64,000 bases of DNA, taken from contig NZ_WNKZ01000007.1 of the NCBI RefSeq assembly GCF_009720835.1, forward strand, positions 1 through 64,000, read 5' to 3'. How positions within the stretch are numbered: the first letter of the stretch is position 1; each line of letters opens with the position of its first letter. The translations under genes were made by a program, and so were the position numbers. This document shows, piece by piece, positions 1-7,459 of the stretch. Under the pieces are notes generated by a model that saw only the letters and a program-made list of their open reading frames with translations, was not told where the DNA came from and made no database searches. Origin of the DNA: Pseudoduganella buxea (GTDB taxonomy: Bacteria > Pseudomonadota > Gammaproteobacteria > Burkholderiales > Burkholderiaceae_D).

Positions 1-87
1 CTGGGCTGGATTCACGGGCTCGACTGTCGGCACCTGAGCACGCCGCAGCAATTTTTACGGGCTGCATTGTTCCCGGCAGGAAGCTAA
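1..87 (+). CDS. C-terminal end of an unidentified ORF (partial)
   Basis: An open frame runs from the window edge for 28 codons to a TAA at 85-87. Its last residues read FLRAALFPAGS. Codon third positions are only moderately GC-rich, so coding is not certain. It converges on the PEP-CTERM genes that follow. No family is recognised from this fragment and the real start lies outside the window. Confidence 0.3.
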   Translation: MGWIHGLDCRHLSTPQQFLRAALFPAGS

Positions 88-127
88 ATGCCGGTGAGAC
101 AGTTCACCGCGACCGGGTGACAGCGCC

Positions 128-157
128 AAAAAAAAGCCCGCCGGAATGTGCGGGCTG
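128..157 (-). terminator. Intrinsic terminator of the first PEP-CTERM gene
   Basis: On the minus strand a 7-bp GC stem (AGCCCGC at 135-141 paired with GCGGGCT at 150-156) is followed by a run of about eight T. It lies 18 bp beyond the stop codon of the gene at 175-723. Confidence 0.75.
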
Positions 158-174
158 GCAACAACGCGGGACGG

Positions 175-723
175 TCAGCCGCGCTTGCGGCGCGAGAACG
201 CCAGCAGGCCGGCCAGGCCCAGCCCCAGCATGGCGTATTGTTCCGGTTCCGGCACGGCGGCCGTGGCCGACAGGACATAAGTCTGGGTTTCCGCGGTCCA
301 GCGGTAGCCGTAGTAATAGCTGTTGCCCCACATGCTGCTGAACGAATTGCTGTAAGACACTCCGGTATTCCACGACTCCGAACGATAGAACATTTCGTCA
401 TGCACGGCATACTCGGCCTGGAAGATTGGCGCACTGCCCGGCGTGTAGGAGAAGCTGCTCAGGCAGGTGAAGACCGGATAATCATCGCCGCAGCCAGTGC
501 CATAAATCGACCCCGCCTGGAAATACACCACTTCGTCAAGTGAATAACTGCCATCGTTGTTCAGGTCGTCGACGCTGAAGAATGCCTGCAGTCGGCCATT
601 CGGGTCGAAGGTGTTGGTCCGCTCATTAATGAAGCCCTTGAAGACGACCTGCAGGTCCTTCACTTCCGCATGGGCAAGGGTGCACGCGCCCAGCGCGCCC
701 ACGACGATCAGTTGCTTTAACAT
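175..723 (-). CDS. PEP-CTERM exported protein with EF-hand-like loop (paralog 1)
   Basis: This 182-aa protein has a short N-terminal signal peptide that ends near LAHA. Its C-terminus is a PEP-CTERM sorting signal: the VPEPEQ motif near residue 158, a hydrophobic helix, then a basic SRRKRG tail. In the family, that tail is cut by the XrtA/EpsH exosortase during export to the envelope or extracellular matrix. Around residues 53-64 the segment DLNNDGSYSLDE fits the calcium-coordinating EF-hand loop pattern. The body has no recognisable enzyme domain, and it carries several cysteines. It is the first of two tandem copies, and the next gene upstream (876-1424) is its paralog. The two genes share the 5' sequence TATTATCCTCGGTTRATT just before the start. 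The sorting signal is clear, but the protein's function is unknown. Confidence 0.8.
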   Translation of the reverse strand: MLKQLIVVGALGACTLAHAEVKDLQVVFKGFINERTNTFDPNGRLQAFFSVDDLNNDGSYSLDEVVYFQAGSIYGTGCGDDYPVFTCLSSFSYTPGSAPIFQAEYAVHDEMFYRSESWNTGVSYSNSFSSMWGNSYYYGYRWTAETQTYVLSATAAVPEPEQYAMLGLGLAGLLAFSRRKRG

Positions 724-768
724 ATTATCCTCGGTTAATTTAAGTGGAAGAATAGGTGTCTAGAAACA

Positions 769-781
769 GGTGTCTGACACC
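769..781. repeat. Short palindrome GGTGTCTGACACC between the PEP-CTERM paralogs
   Basis: A perfect 13-bp palindrome with six-base arms around a single T. A partial echo (AGGTGTCTAG) lies just before it at 754-763. The centre GTCTGAC is shared with the hairpin at 56465-56511 and closely resembles other palindromes in this window (5325, 19647, 19688, 47575). Confidence 0.6.
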
Positions 782-830
782 GGAGTGGCAGTGAATCGGC
801 ACCGGGTTGCGGCGGCCGGCCACGGCGCGA

Positions 831-857
831 TAAAACGCCCGCCGAAATAGGCGAGCT
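831..857 (-). terminator. Decayed terminator-like hairpin after PEP-CTERM paralog 2
   Basis: GCCCGCC (837-843) faces GGCGAGC (850-856) with one mismatch, and a short T run follows on the minus strand. It sits where the first paralog has its good terminator and looks like a degraded copy of that hairpin. Confidence 0.45.
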
Positions 858-875
858 GGCAGCAACGCGGGATGA

Positions 876-1424
876 TCAGCCGCGCTTGCGGCGCGAGAAT
901 GCCAGCAGGCCGGCAAGGCCCAGTCCCAGCATGGCGTATTGTTCCGGTTCCGGCACGGCGGCCGTGGCCGACAGGACGTAGGCCTTGGTTTCCGGCGTCC
1001 AGCGGTAGCCGAGGTAGTAGCTGTTGCCCCACTCGCTGCTGAACGAATTGCTGTAGGATACCCCGGTATTCCAGGACTGTGAAATGTAGAAGAATTCGTC
1101 ATGCACGGCATACTCGGCCTGGAAGGTTGGCGCATTGCCCGGCGTGTAGGAGAAGCTGCTCAGGCAGCTGTAAACCGGATACTGTTCGCCGCAGCCAGGG
1201 CCAGTAATCGACCCCGCCTGGAAAGACAGCACTTCGTCGAGCGAATAATTGCCATCGTTGTTCAGGTCGTCGACGCTGAAGAATGCCTGCAGTCGGCCAT
1301 TCGGGTCGAAGGTGTTGGTCCGCTCATTAATGAAGCCCTTGAAGACGACCTGCAGGTCCTTCACTTCCGCATGGGCCAGGGTGGAGGCGGCGAGTGCGCC
1401 CACGACGATCAGTTTCTTTAACAT
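876..1424 (-). CDS. PEP-CTERM exported protein with EF-hand-like loop (paralog 2)
   Basis: This 182-aa protein is the tandem duplicate of 175-723 at an offset of 701 bp. It has the same signal peptide, EF-hand-like loop (DLNNDGNYSLDE) and PEP-CTERM tail (VPEPEQ, hydrophobic helix, basic end). A 126-bp stretch (1251-1376) is identical base for base to 550-675, although the rest of the genes differ at many positions. This points to a fairly recent duplication or local gene conversion. Substitutions cluster in the middle of the protein, for example in the region after SFSYTPG. Each copy carries its own terminator, so the two are probably transcribed separately. No exosortase or polysaccharide gene is visible in the window. 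Confidence 0.8.
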   Translation of the reverse strand: MLKKLIVVGALAASTLAHAEVKDLQVVFKGFINERTNTFDPNGRLQAFFSVDDLNNDGNYSLDEVLSFQAGSITGPGCGEQYPVYSCLSSFSYTPGNAPTFQAEYAVHDEFFYISQSWNTGVSYSNSFSSEWGNSYYLGYRWTPETKAYVLSATAAVPEPEQYAMLGLGLAGLLAFSRRKRG

Positions 1425-1584
1425 ATTATCCTCGGTTGATTATTGTGAGATAAAGCGCTGCGCCGAAGATATTAACACCCTGTTAGCTAAATAATATCAG
1501 GTTGTTGTAACAAGATCGCCTTGGTTTTTAAATGCAAGTTGGGGGGGATTTGACATTGTGGAATCATCGAGGTGGCCAGCGAAT

Positions 1585-1620
1585 AAAAAAGCCCCGGTAG
1601 GCGACTACCGGGGCTTCAAA
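1585..1620 (-). terminator. Strong intrinsic terminator of the sugar-acid operon
   Basis: A perfect 12-bp stem, AAGCCCCGGTAG (1589-1600) with CTACCGGGGCTT (1605-1616), and a GCGA loop. On the minus strand it is followed by a run of T. It lies 15 bp after the stop of the lactonase gene, and it may also stop transcripts arriving from the other side. Confidence 0.8.
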
Positions 1621-1634
1621 AATGGAACCTGCTG

Positions 1635-2519
1635 TCAGAACGCGCAGGGCGCATCAGCCAGGCCCTGCACGCCCGGGCGCAGCAGGATGACGGCGCCGCC
1701 CCATTCGGCGTCTTCCGGCTTGCCCGAGACGATCGACGTGACGATCAGCGTCTTCAAGTCGTCGCCGCCGAAGGTGCACATCGACGGCTTCGCGAACGGC
1801 ACGTCGATGCGGCGATCGAGCTTGCCGCTTGGGGTGAAGCGCAGCAGGCAGCCGGCGTCGTTGGCGCAGGTCCAGTAGCAGCCGTCGGCATCGACGACGG
1901 CGCCGTCGGGCCGGCCCACGTGACCGGCCAGGTTCGCGAACACGCGCCGGTTCGACGGCACGCCACTGGCGACGTCGTAATCGAAGGCCCACACGAGGCG
2001 GCTCTTCGGATGCGAGTCCGACAGATACATGGTGCGGCCATCGGGCGACCAGGACAGGCCGTTCTGCGTCAACAGGCCATCCACCACGGGCGCCGACAGG
2101 CCGTTCGCATCGTAGCGGTACAGGCGGCCGACATCCTTCGCCGCCGCCATGTCCATGAACATGGTGCCGCTCCAGAACCTGCCCTGCCGGTCGGTGCGCC
2201 CGTCGTTGAAGCGCATGCCTTCGCCCAGCGCCTCGGGTTTGCCCAGCAAGGTGACGGCGACGCTGCCGTTGTCGAACAGGTCGACGTCGTACATGCCCGT
2301 CTCCATGCCCGCGATCAGGCCACCCCGTGCGCGGGGCGCCACGCAGGCCGGCATCTCGGGCGTGTCCCACGCGCGCGTCTTGCCGGCGGCATCGAGCCGC
2401 CAGATGCGTTTCGCGGGAATGTCGACCCAGTGCCAGGCCCTGGCCAGTGCGTCCCACGCCGGGCTTTCGCCCGTCGTGCAACGCACGCCGTCGATGCGTT
2501 CGATCGACGGGTTGGCCAT
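1635..2519 (-). CDS. SMP-30/gluconolactonase family sugar lactonase
   Basis: A 294-aa protein of the SMP-30/LRE six-bladed propeller family. These are metal-dependent enzymes that open sugar 1,4- or 1,5-lactones to aldonic or aldaric acids. Visible family marks are the early TGESPAW segment with the metal-binding Glu, the FNDGR motif near residue 100, and YLSDS further on. The start is the ATG at 2519. It overlaps the stop of the upstream dehydrogenase (TAATG), so the two are translationally coupled. A longer open frame extends upstream across the dehydrogenase gene but is only a shadow. With KdgD and the semialdehyde dehydrogenase it fits a route from uronic or aldaric acids to 2-oxoglutarate. 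The exact lactone (glucaro-, galactaro- or arabinono-lactone) cannot be told from sequence. Confidence 0.85.
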   Translation of the reverse strand: MANPSIERIDGVRCTTGESPAWDALARAWHWVDIPAKRIWRLDAAGKTRAWDTPEMPACVAPRARGGLIAGMETGMYDVDLFDNGSVAVTLLGKPEALGEGMRFNDGRTDRQGRFWSGTMFMDMAAAKDVGRLYRYDANGLSAPVVDGLLTQNGLSWSPDGRTMYLSDSHPKSRLVWAFDYDVASGVPSNRRVFANLAGHVGRPDGAVVDADGCYWTCANDAGCLLRFTPSGKLDRRIDVPFAKPSMCTFGGDDLKTLIVTSIVSGKPEDAEWGGAVILLRPGVQGLADAPCAF

Positions 2520-4093
2520 TACTTCAGCACCAGTTCGCCGTCGACAACGCGCGGGATGCCCAGCGGGTTGTCGCTTGCCAGCGCGGCCGGCAGCAGTTCG
2601 GCCGGCACGTCCTGGTAGGAGACGGGACGCAGGAAGCGATCGATCGCCGAGGCGCCGACGGACGTCGAACGGCTGTCCGACGTGGACGGGAACGGTCCGC
2701 CGTGGACCATCGCGTGGGCCACTTCGACACCGGTACCGAAGCCGTTGAACAGGATGCGGCCGGCCTTGCGTTCCAGGGTCGGCAGCAGTTTTTTCGCGAT
2801 GGCGATGTCCGCGCCCGTTGCGTGCACGGCGGCCGTCAACTGGCCTTCCACGTGTTCGGCCACGTCGACCAGTTGCGACTCGCTGTGGCAGCGGATCAGC
2901 AGCGAGCAGGGTCCGAAGATCTCGTCCTCCAGCTCCGGCTTGGCCAGGAAGGTGGCCGCGTCGGTGCTGTACAGCGCAGCGACGGCGCCGCACGGGTTGT
3001 TGGCTGTCTGGCCTTGCGCCAGCAGGGTCACGCCTTCGACGGCGCCCAGCCTGGCCACGCCGCTGTTGTAGGCCTGGTGGATGCCTGGTGTCAGCATCGT
3101 TGCCGCGCCCTTCGCCTGCAGGGCCGCCACGGTCCCTTCCAGGAACTTGTCCAGCGCCGGCGACTCCAGCGCGATCAGCAGGCCCGGGTTGGTGCAGAAC
3201 TGGCCGGCGCCCATCGTCAGCGAATCGGCGAACTGCTGCGGCAGTTTTTCGTTCGCCAGCGCGCCTTCGAGCAGGAACACGGGATTGATGCTGCTCATTT
3301 CCGCATACACGGGAATCGGCTCGGGGCGGGCCGCCGCCGTCTTCATCAGCGCGATGCCGCCGGCGCGCGAACCGGTGAAGCCGACCGCCTTGATGTGCGG
3401 GTGGCTGACCAGGTTCTGGCCGATGGTCTGGCCCGCGCCGATCAGCATCGAGAACACGCCTTCGGGCAGGTCGCAGTCGATGGCGGCCTGCTGCACGGCT
3501 TTCGCCACCAGCTCGGACGTGCCCAGGTGGGCCGAGTGGGCCTTGACGACGACGGGGCAGCCGGCAGCCAGGGCCGACGCGGTATCGCCGCCGGCCACGG
3601 AGAAGGCCAGGGGGAAGTTACTGGCGCCGAAGACGGCGACAGGGCCCAGGCCGATCTTGCGCAGGCGCAGGTCCGGGCGCGGGGCCGGCGCGCGGTCCGG
3701 CAGGGCCGAGTCCAGGGTAGCGGACAGGTAGCGGCCGTCGCGTACGACCTTCGCGAACAGGCGCAGCTGGTTGCAGGTGCGACCGCGCTCGCCTTCCAGG
3801 CGCGCTTGCGGCAGGCCGGATTCCTGCATGGCGCGTTCGATCAGGGTCGGGCCGATGTCCATGATACGGTCCGCGATCGTCTCGAGGAACCTGGCGCGCT
3901 GCTCCGGCGTCGTCTCGCGGTAGCGGTCGAAGGCCTGCCAGGCCAGCGTGCAGGCCTGTTCCAGTTCCGCGTTTGACGCCAGGCCGAAGGCCGGTTCGAT
4001 CTGCTCGTTGCGCGAAGGGTCGATGGCCTTGACTGTGCCTTCCTTGCCCAGCACGGCCGAACGGCCGATGATCATTTCACCTTTGACTTGCAT
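2519..4093 (-). CDS. Alpha-ketoglutaric semialdehyde dehydrogenase (2,5-dioxovalerate dehydrogenase)
   Basis: This 524-aa NAD(P)-dependent aldehyde dehydrogenase most resembles the 2,5-dioxopentanoate dehydrogenases. It would oxidise 2,5-dioxopentanoate to 2-oxoglutarate, the last step of the oxidative sugar-acid pathway. The catalytic cysteine is C300 in QFCTNPG and the general-base glutamate is E265 in YAEMSS. The coenzyme-binding FTGS motif lies before it. The start chosen is the ATG at 4093, which has an AAAGGAG ribosome site 6 bp upstream. A longer frame to 4141 lacks one. It ends in a one-base overlap with the lactonase gene. KdgD, which makes its substrate, is encoded just upstream at 4283-5194. 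Confidence 0.88.
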   Translation of the reverse strand: MQVKGEMIIGRSAVLGKEGTVKAIDPSRNEQIEPAFGLASNAELEQACTLAWQAFDRYRETTPEQRARFLETIADRIMDIGPTLIERAMQESGLPQARLEGERGRTCNQLRLFAKVVRDGRYLSATLDSALPDRAPAPRPDLRLRKIGLGPVAVFGASNFPLAFSVAGGDTASALAAGCPVVVKAHSAHLGTSELVAKAVQQAAIDCDLPEGVFSMLIGAGQTIGQNLVSHPHIKAVGFTGSRAGGIALMKTAAARPEPIPVYAEMSSINPVFLLEGALANEKLPQQFADSLTMGAGQFCTNPGLLIALESPALDKFLEGTVAALQAKGAATMLTPGIHQAYNSGVARLGAVEGVTLLAQGQTANNPCGAVAALYSTDAATFLAKPELEDEIFGPCSLLIRCHSESQLVDVAEHVEGQLTAAVHATGADIAIAKKLLPTLERKAGRILFNGFGTGVEVAHAMVHGGPFPSTSDSRSTSVGASAIDRFLRPVSYQDVPAELLPAALASDNPLGIPRVVDGELVLK

Positions 4094-4224
4094 GTGTTCT
4101 CCTTTTGCTGCGCGCCGTGCGCGCATCGGTTGTTCCGGCAAGCAGAATGCACGAATGCGGGCGCCGGGGCCCGCATCGATACTGCAGCATTTCCGGAAGC
4201 TGCCGCCGGCAGCTTCCCATTTTC

Positions 4225-4334
4225 GTATTACTGCGGGCCCTGGGCACGCATCAATTTTTCCAGCATTGCAAACTCTTCTGTATTACTGCGGGCCCTGGGC
4301 ACGCATCAGTTTTTCCAGCATCTCGAATTCTTCC
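4225..4334. repeat. 55-bp tandem duplication at the 3' end of kdgD
   Basis: Copy A (4225-4279) and copy B (4280-4334) are adjacent direct repeats with a 55-bp period and only a few mismatches. Both begin GTATTACTGCGGGCCCTGGG. Copy B is the true end of kdgD including its stop codon. Copy A is a second gene end lying downstream in the kdgD-dehydrogenase gap and is drifting. As 55 is not a multiple of three, copy A is out of frame with kdgD. Confidence 0.9.
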
Positions 4335-5194
4335 GGCGTCAGGTCCGTCAGCGGTGCGCGCACGGGGCCGGCATCGTAGCCGGCGATCTTCGCGCCTGCC
4401 TTGACGATCGACACGGCATAGCCGGCCTTGCGGTTACGGATGGCCAGGTATGGCAGGAAGAACTCGTCCAGCAGGCGGTTCTGCGTGACGTGGTCGTCGG
4501 CCGCCACGGCGTGGTAGAAGTCCATCGCCAGCTTCGGCATGAAGTTGAATACGGCCGACGAGTAGACCGGCGTGCCCAGCGCCTTGTAGGCAGCGGCGTA
4601 GACTTCCGCCGTCGGCAGGCCGCCCAGGTAGCTGAAGCGGTCGCCCATGCGGCGCCAGATCGACACCATCAGTTCGATATCGCCGATGCCGTCCTTGAAG
4701 CCGATCAGGTTCGGGTTGCGGTCGGCCAGGATCTCCAGCGAATCGGCCGTCAGGCGGCAGGCGCCGCGGTTATAGACGACGACGCCGAAGTCGACGGATT
4801 TGCACACTTCCTCGACGTGGCGGATCAGGCCATCCTGGCTCGCTTCGGTCAGGTAGTGCGGCAGCAGCAGCACGCCTTGCGCGCCGATCTTCTCCGCTTC
4901 CTGCGCGTAGGCGATGGCGGCGCGGGTCGGGCCACCGGCACCGGCCAGGATCGGCACCTTGCCGCGGCAGGTGTCGACGGCGGTCTTGATGATGTCCGTG
5001 TATTCGTTCGGAGTCAGCGAGAAGAACTCGCCCGTGCCGCCGGCGGCGAACAGCGCGGAGGCGCCGTAGGGCGCCAGCCATTCCAGGCGCTTGGCATAGG
5101 TGTCCGCGCGGAAGTCGCCATTGGCGTCGAAGTCCGTGACAGGGAAGGACAGCAGGCCATGGGACAGGACGGTTTGGAGTTCTTTCGGTTGCAT
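4283..5194 (-). CDS. kdgD: 5-dehydro-4-deoxyglucarate dehydratase
   Basis: A 303-aa member of the DHDPS/NAL aldolase-like TIM-barrel family. It would convert 5-keto-4-deoxy-D-glucarate to 2,5-dioxopentanoate with loss of water and CO2. The Schiff-base lysine is K167 in IGFKDG and the conserved tyrosine is Y141 in VVVYNRG. The [10 protein letters not shown] segment matches the substrate carboxylate-binding loop of KdgD proteins. The ATG at 5194 is preferred because a GAGAG sequence precedes it at normal distance. The frame also stays open to 5227. The product feeds the dehydrogenase encoded next downstream. A palindromic operator lies 62 bp upstream. The 3' end is tandemly duplicated (see the repeat at 4225-4334). 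Confidence 0.9.
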   Translation of the reverse strand: MQPKELQTVLSHGLLSFPVTDFDANGDFRADTYAKRLEWLAPYGASALFAAGGTGEFFSLTPNEYTDIIKTAVDTCRGKVPILAGAGGPTRAAIAYAQEAEKIGAQGVLLLPHYLTEASQDGLIRHVEEVCKSVDFGVVVYNRGACRLTADSLEILADRNPNLIGFKDGIGDIELMVSIWRRMGDRFSYLGGLPTAEVYAAAYKALGTPVYSSAVFNFMPKLAMDFYHAVAADDHVTQNRLLDEFFLPYLAIRNRKAGYAVSIVKAGAKIAGYDAGPVRAPLTDLTPEEFEMLEKLMRAQGPQ

Positions 5195-5255
5195 GTGTCT
5201 CTCGCTTCTCTCAAATAGATGGATCAATCAGGGAGTGACAGGCGCTGGGCCAGTC

Positions 5256-5275
5256 GTTGTATGACATCGTACAAC
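5256..5275. promoter_or_regulatory. Palindromic operator, probable site of the adjacent FCD GntR regulator
   Basis: GTTGTATGACATCGTACAAC is a 20-bp near-perfect dyad between the regulator gene and kdgD. On the minus strand it overlaps a candidate promoter: TTGCTC, 17 bp, TACGAT. The second hexamer lies inside the dyad, so binding would block RNA polymerase. A matching half-site GTTGTACGATG occurs at 6149-6159, just upstream of the regulator gene. The link to the regulator is inferred from position. Confidence 0.65.
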
Positions 5276-5324
5276 CTAAAGCGAAGCGGAGCAAGCGTTT
5301 TGGGCCGCAGCAGGATGTTTCCTG

Positions 5325-5349
5325 AAAAATGGGGTCTGTCCCCATTTTT
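5325..5349. repeat. AAAAATGGGG-type palindrome, also a terminator for the GntR gene
   Basis: AAAAATGGGG (5325-5334) and CCCCATTTTT (5340-5349) flank TCTGT. The element and its flanks (TTTCC before, GCAACTT after) recur at 19681-19720 after rho. On the minus strand it ends in a T run 9 bp beyond the GntR stop codon, so it could act as an intrinsic terminator. Confidence 0.7.
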
Positions 5350-5357
5350 CTGGCAAC

Positions 5358-6089
5358 TTATGCGGCGGCGGTTTCGGCCTGGGCCTTGCGCAGGCGTTCG
5401 CGGCTGTTGGACAGGTGGGTGCGCATGGCGGCGCGGGCACCTTCAGGATCGCGGCGCAGGATGGCGTTGTAGATTTCCTCGTGCTCGCGGTTGACCCGTT
5501 CCAGGTAATCGGCCGGGTCGGCGTGGGCCAGCTGGGCCGAGTTGATGCGGGCGCGCGGTATGATCGTCGTGCCCAGGTGGGTCAGGATGTCGACGAAGTA
5601 GCGGTTGCCCGTGGCCTGGGCGATCAGCAGGTGAAAGCGCACGTCGGCCTCGACGGAGGCGCCTTCCAGAATGCGCTGCAGGGCCTCGCCCATTTCCTGC
5701 ATCTGCTCTTCGGTACGGCGCGAAGCGGCCAGCCATGCCGCTTCCGTCTCCAGGCTGATGCGCAGTTCCAGGATGGCCAGCACGTCGCCGATGGTGCGGA
5801 TGGTGTCGGCCGAGATGCGCAGCGGCTGGGCTGGCGGCTCCAGCACGAAGGTGCCGATGCCGTGGCGGGTTTCCACCAGCGCTGCGGCCTGCAGGTGGGA
5901 AATGGCCTCGCGCACGACGGTGCGGCTGACGCCATGCAGTTCCATGATGACCGATTCCGTAGGCAGCTTTTCGCCCGGCTTGAGCACGCCGTCGCGAATG
6001 CTGGCGCTGATGCTCTCCACGACGCCCTGGGCAAGATTGCGGTGGCGCTTCTTCGGCGGCGTAACGATGGGGGCGGTCAATTCGGTCAT
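5358..6089 (-). CDS. GntR-family (FadR/FCD subfamily) transcriptional regulator
   Basis: A 243-aa repressor-type protein. The N-terminal winged helix-turn-helix (about residues 15-85) contains GEKLPTESVIMELHGVSRT. It is followed by an all-helical FCD ligand-binding domain carrying the conserved DVRFH segment and metal/ligand-binding histidines. FCD regulators near uronate and aldarate genes usually release DNA when the sugar acid is present. It lies directly upstream of kdgD on the same strand, with the 20-bp operator between them and a half-site near its own start. This suggests control of the kdgD-dehydrogenase-lactonase unit plus autoregulation. The gene is bounded downstream by a palindrome that can terminate transcription. 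Confidence 0.85.
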   Translation of the reverse strand: MTELTAPIVTPPKKRHRNLAQGVVESISASIRDGVLKPGEKLPTESVIMELHGVSRTVVREAISHLQAAALVETRHGIGTFVLEPPAQPLRISADTIRTIGDVLAILELRISLETEAAWLAASRRTEEQMQEMGEALQRILEGASVEADVRFHLLIAQATGNRYFVDILTHLGTTIIPRARINSAQLAHADPADYLERVNREHEEIYNAILRRDPEGARAAMRTHLSNSRERLRKAQAETAAA

Positions 6090-6148
6090 GCGGGGCGTTC
6101 AGGTCAGGGAAGTGCTGATTATAGCAGCAGCGCCAATGGTCCTATCTG

Positions 6149-6159
6149 GTTGTACGATG
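6149..6159. promoter_or_regulatory. Half-site of the GntR operator upstream of the regulator gene
   Basis: GTTGTACGATG equals one arm plus the centre of the operator at 5256-5275 read on the minus strand. It lies 60 bp upstream of the regulator's start. The other arm is absent, so binding would be weaker. Confidence 0.35.
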
Positions 6160-6205
6160 ACCCCGCAGGAATGTAGAAAACGCGTGCCCTCGGAATCTGC
6201 TGATA

Positions 6206-6225
6206 TACTGTATAAACATACAGTA
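6206..6225. promoter_or_regulatory. LexA (SOS) box
   Basis: TACTGTATAAACATACAGTA contains CTGT-N8-ACAG with fully palindromic outer bases, matching the LexA consensus of gamma- and betaproteobacteria. It ends 18 bp before the ATG of the small gene at 6244 and 136 bp from the divergent GntR gene, so the small gene is the likely target. Confidence 0.8.
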
Positions 6226-6243
6226 TTATTTCTGACTGGCACT

Positions 6244-6612
6244 ATGAGAATCAAAATGGTCAAACTGCGCATGGGCGGCATCTCGCTGCCCAGCCGTGTC
6301 CTCGGCGACCGGTCCGCGCCCCGCTTCGGCGAATTGCGCATCCTCGACACGGACGACCAGGGGCTGCGCCGCCCCGTCAAGCTGGCGCGGCTGATGGAAC
6401 ACGGCTCGCAGGTGATCCGCGAGACCTTGCTGGAGCCCCGCATCCTGTGGTGCGGCGACGGCCGCTTCACGTTGACGGGTTTCGAGCGCATCCGCAACCG
6501 CAATGGCGAAATCGTCGAGTATGCCCAGTCGTGGCTGTGCGAGATCGACTTCAGCCCGCCGCCCGAACCGCCGCGCGACACCTTGCGCGCCGCGCCCTAC
6601 AAGGATCGTTGA
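6244..6612 (+). CDS. Uncharacterised small protein behind an SOS box
   Basis: A 122-aa (or 118-aa) protein that I do not recognise. It is compact and rich in Arg and Leu, with segments LWCGDGRFTLTGFERI and QSWLCEID in the second half and two widely spaced cysteines. There is no signal peptide and no membrane helix, so it is probably cytosolic. The frame opens far upstream, so the start is uncertain. The ATG at 6244 lacks a ribosome site. The ATG at 6256 has a weak GAG seven bases before it. The LexA box at 6206-6225 overlaps the expected promoter and makes DNA-damage induction likely. The DeoR gene follows 76 bp later with no clear terminator, so read-through is possible. Confidence 0.7.
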   Translation: MRIKMVKLRMGGISLPSRVLGDRSAPRFGELRILDTDDQGLRRPVKLARLMEHGSQVIRETLLEPRILWCGDGRFTLTGFERIRNRNGEIVEYAQSWLCEIDFSPPPEPPRDTLRAAPYKDR

Positions 6613-6688
6613 TGCGTGTTTTTGCGTTTATATTGCATGTTTGTGCGGGTTTGTGTACGCTGGCGTCACCTGAACAATGGAGCGCCCC

Positions 6689-7459
6689 ATGCAACTGGCC
6701 GAGGAACGACGCCGACTGATCATCGAAGCGGTCGAGCAGGAAGGAAAGGTACTGGCCGCCGCGCTGGCGCAGCGCCTGAACACTTCTGAAGACACCATCC
6801 GGCGTGACTTGCGCGAACTCGACCTGGCGGGGCGCCTGCGCCGCGTGCACGGCGGCGCCGTGCGGCGGGCGGCGGGCGAGGCCCACTTCGGCCAGCGTGA
6901 AGGCGCGGACCTGCAACGCAAGGCGCTGCTGGGCGAGGCGCTGCGAACCCTCGTGCAAGCCGGCGACACGGTACTGATCGACGCCGGCTCGACCAACCTG
7001 GCGCTGGCCCGCCTGCTCGACGATGGCTGCGCGGCGGCCATCGTCACCAACAGCCCCCATATCGCGCTGGCGCTGGGCGAATTTCGCCGCACCCGCGTGA
7101 TCCTGCTGGGCGGCACATATCACGGCCAATGCGGCGCCGTGCTGGGCGCCCGCACCCTGGCGGACATCGAACAGCTGCGCGCGGACCTGTGCATTGTCGG
7201 CCTGTGCGGCGTCGATGCGGGCCGGTTGGGCGCCTCGGACGGCGAGGAAGCCGTGCTCAAGCGCGCCATGCTGGCCAGCAGCAGCCGGCGCGCGGCGGCC
7301 GTGCTGAACGAGCGCCTGGGCGCGTCGGCCCCGTTCACGCTCGGCACGCCGGCCGAACTGGACTACCTGGTGCTGGAAGCGGACGCACCGGCGGACCTTG
7401 CCGCCGCCATACGCGACGTAGCCGGCGGCCCGGAACTGCTGCGCGCGGAGGCAAAATGA
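6689..7459 (+). CDS. DeoR-family transcriptional regulator
   Basis: A 256-aa regulator with an N-terminal DeoR helix-turn-helix (NTSEDTIRRDLRELDLAG, residues about 30-47) followed by RRVHGGAV. The C-terminal sugar-phosphate sensing domain is of the ribose-5-phosphate isomerase-like fold and includes DAGSTN. The ATG at 6689 is chosen because TGGAG sits 7-8 bp upstream. An ATG at 6677 would include that ribosome site in the coding sequence. The stop overlaps the start of the MFS gene (ATGA), so both form one operon. Such regulators usually respond to a phosphorylated sugar. No sugar kinase or other pathway gene is adjacent, so the ligand is unknown. Confidence 0.85.
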   Translation: MQLAEERRRLIIEAVEQEGKVLAAALAQRLNTSEDTIRRDLRELDLAGRLRRVHGGAVRRAAGEAHFGQREGADLQRKALLGEALRTLVQAGDTVLIDAGSTNLALARLLDDGCAAAIVTNSPHIALALGEFRRTRVILLGGTYHGQCGAVLGARTLADIEQLRADLCIVGLCGVDAGRLGASDGEEAVLKRAMLASSSRRAAAVLNERLGASAPFTLGTPAELDYLVLEADAPADLAAAIRDVAGGPELLRAEAK

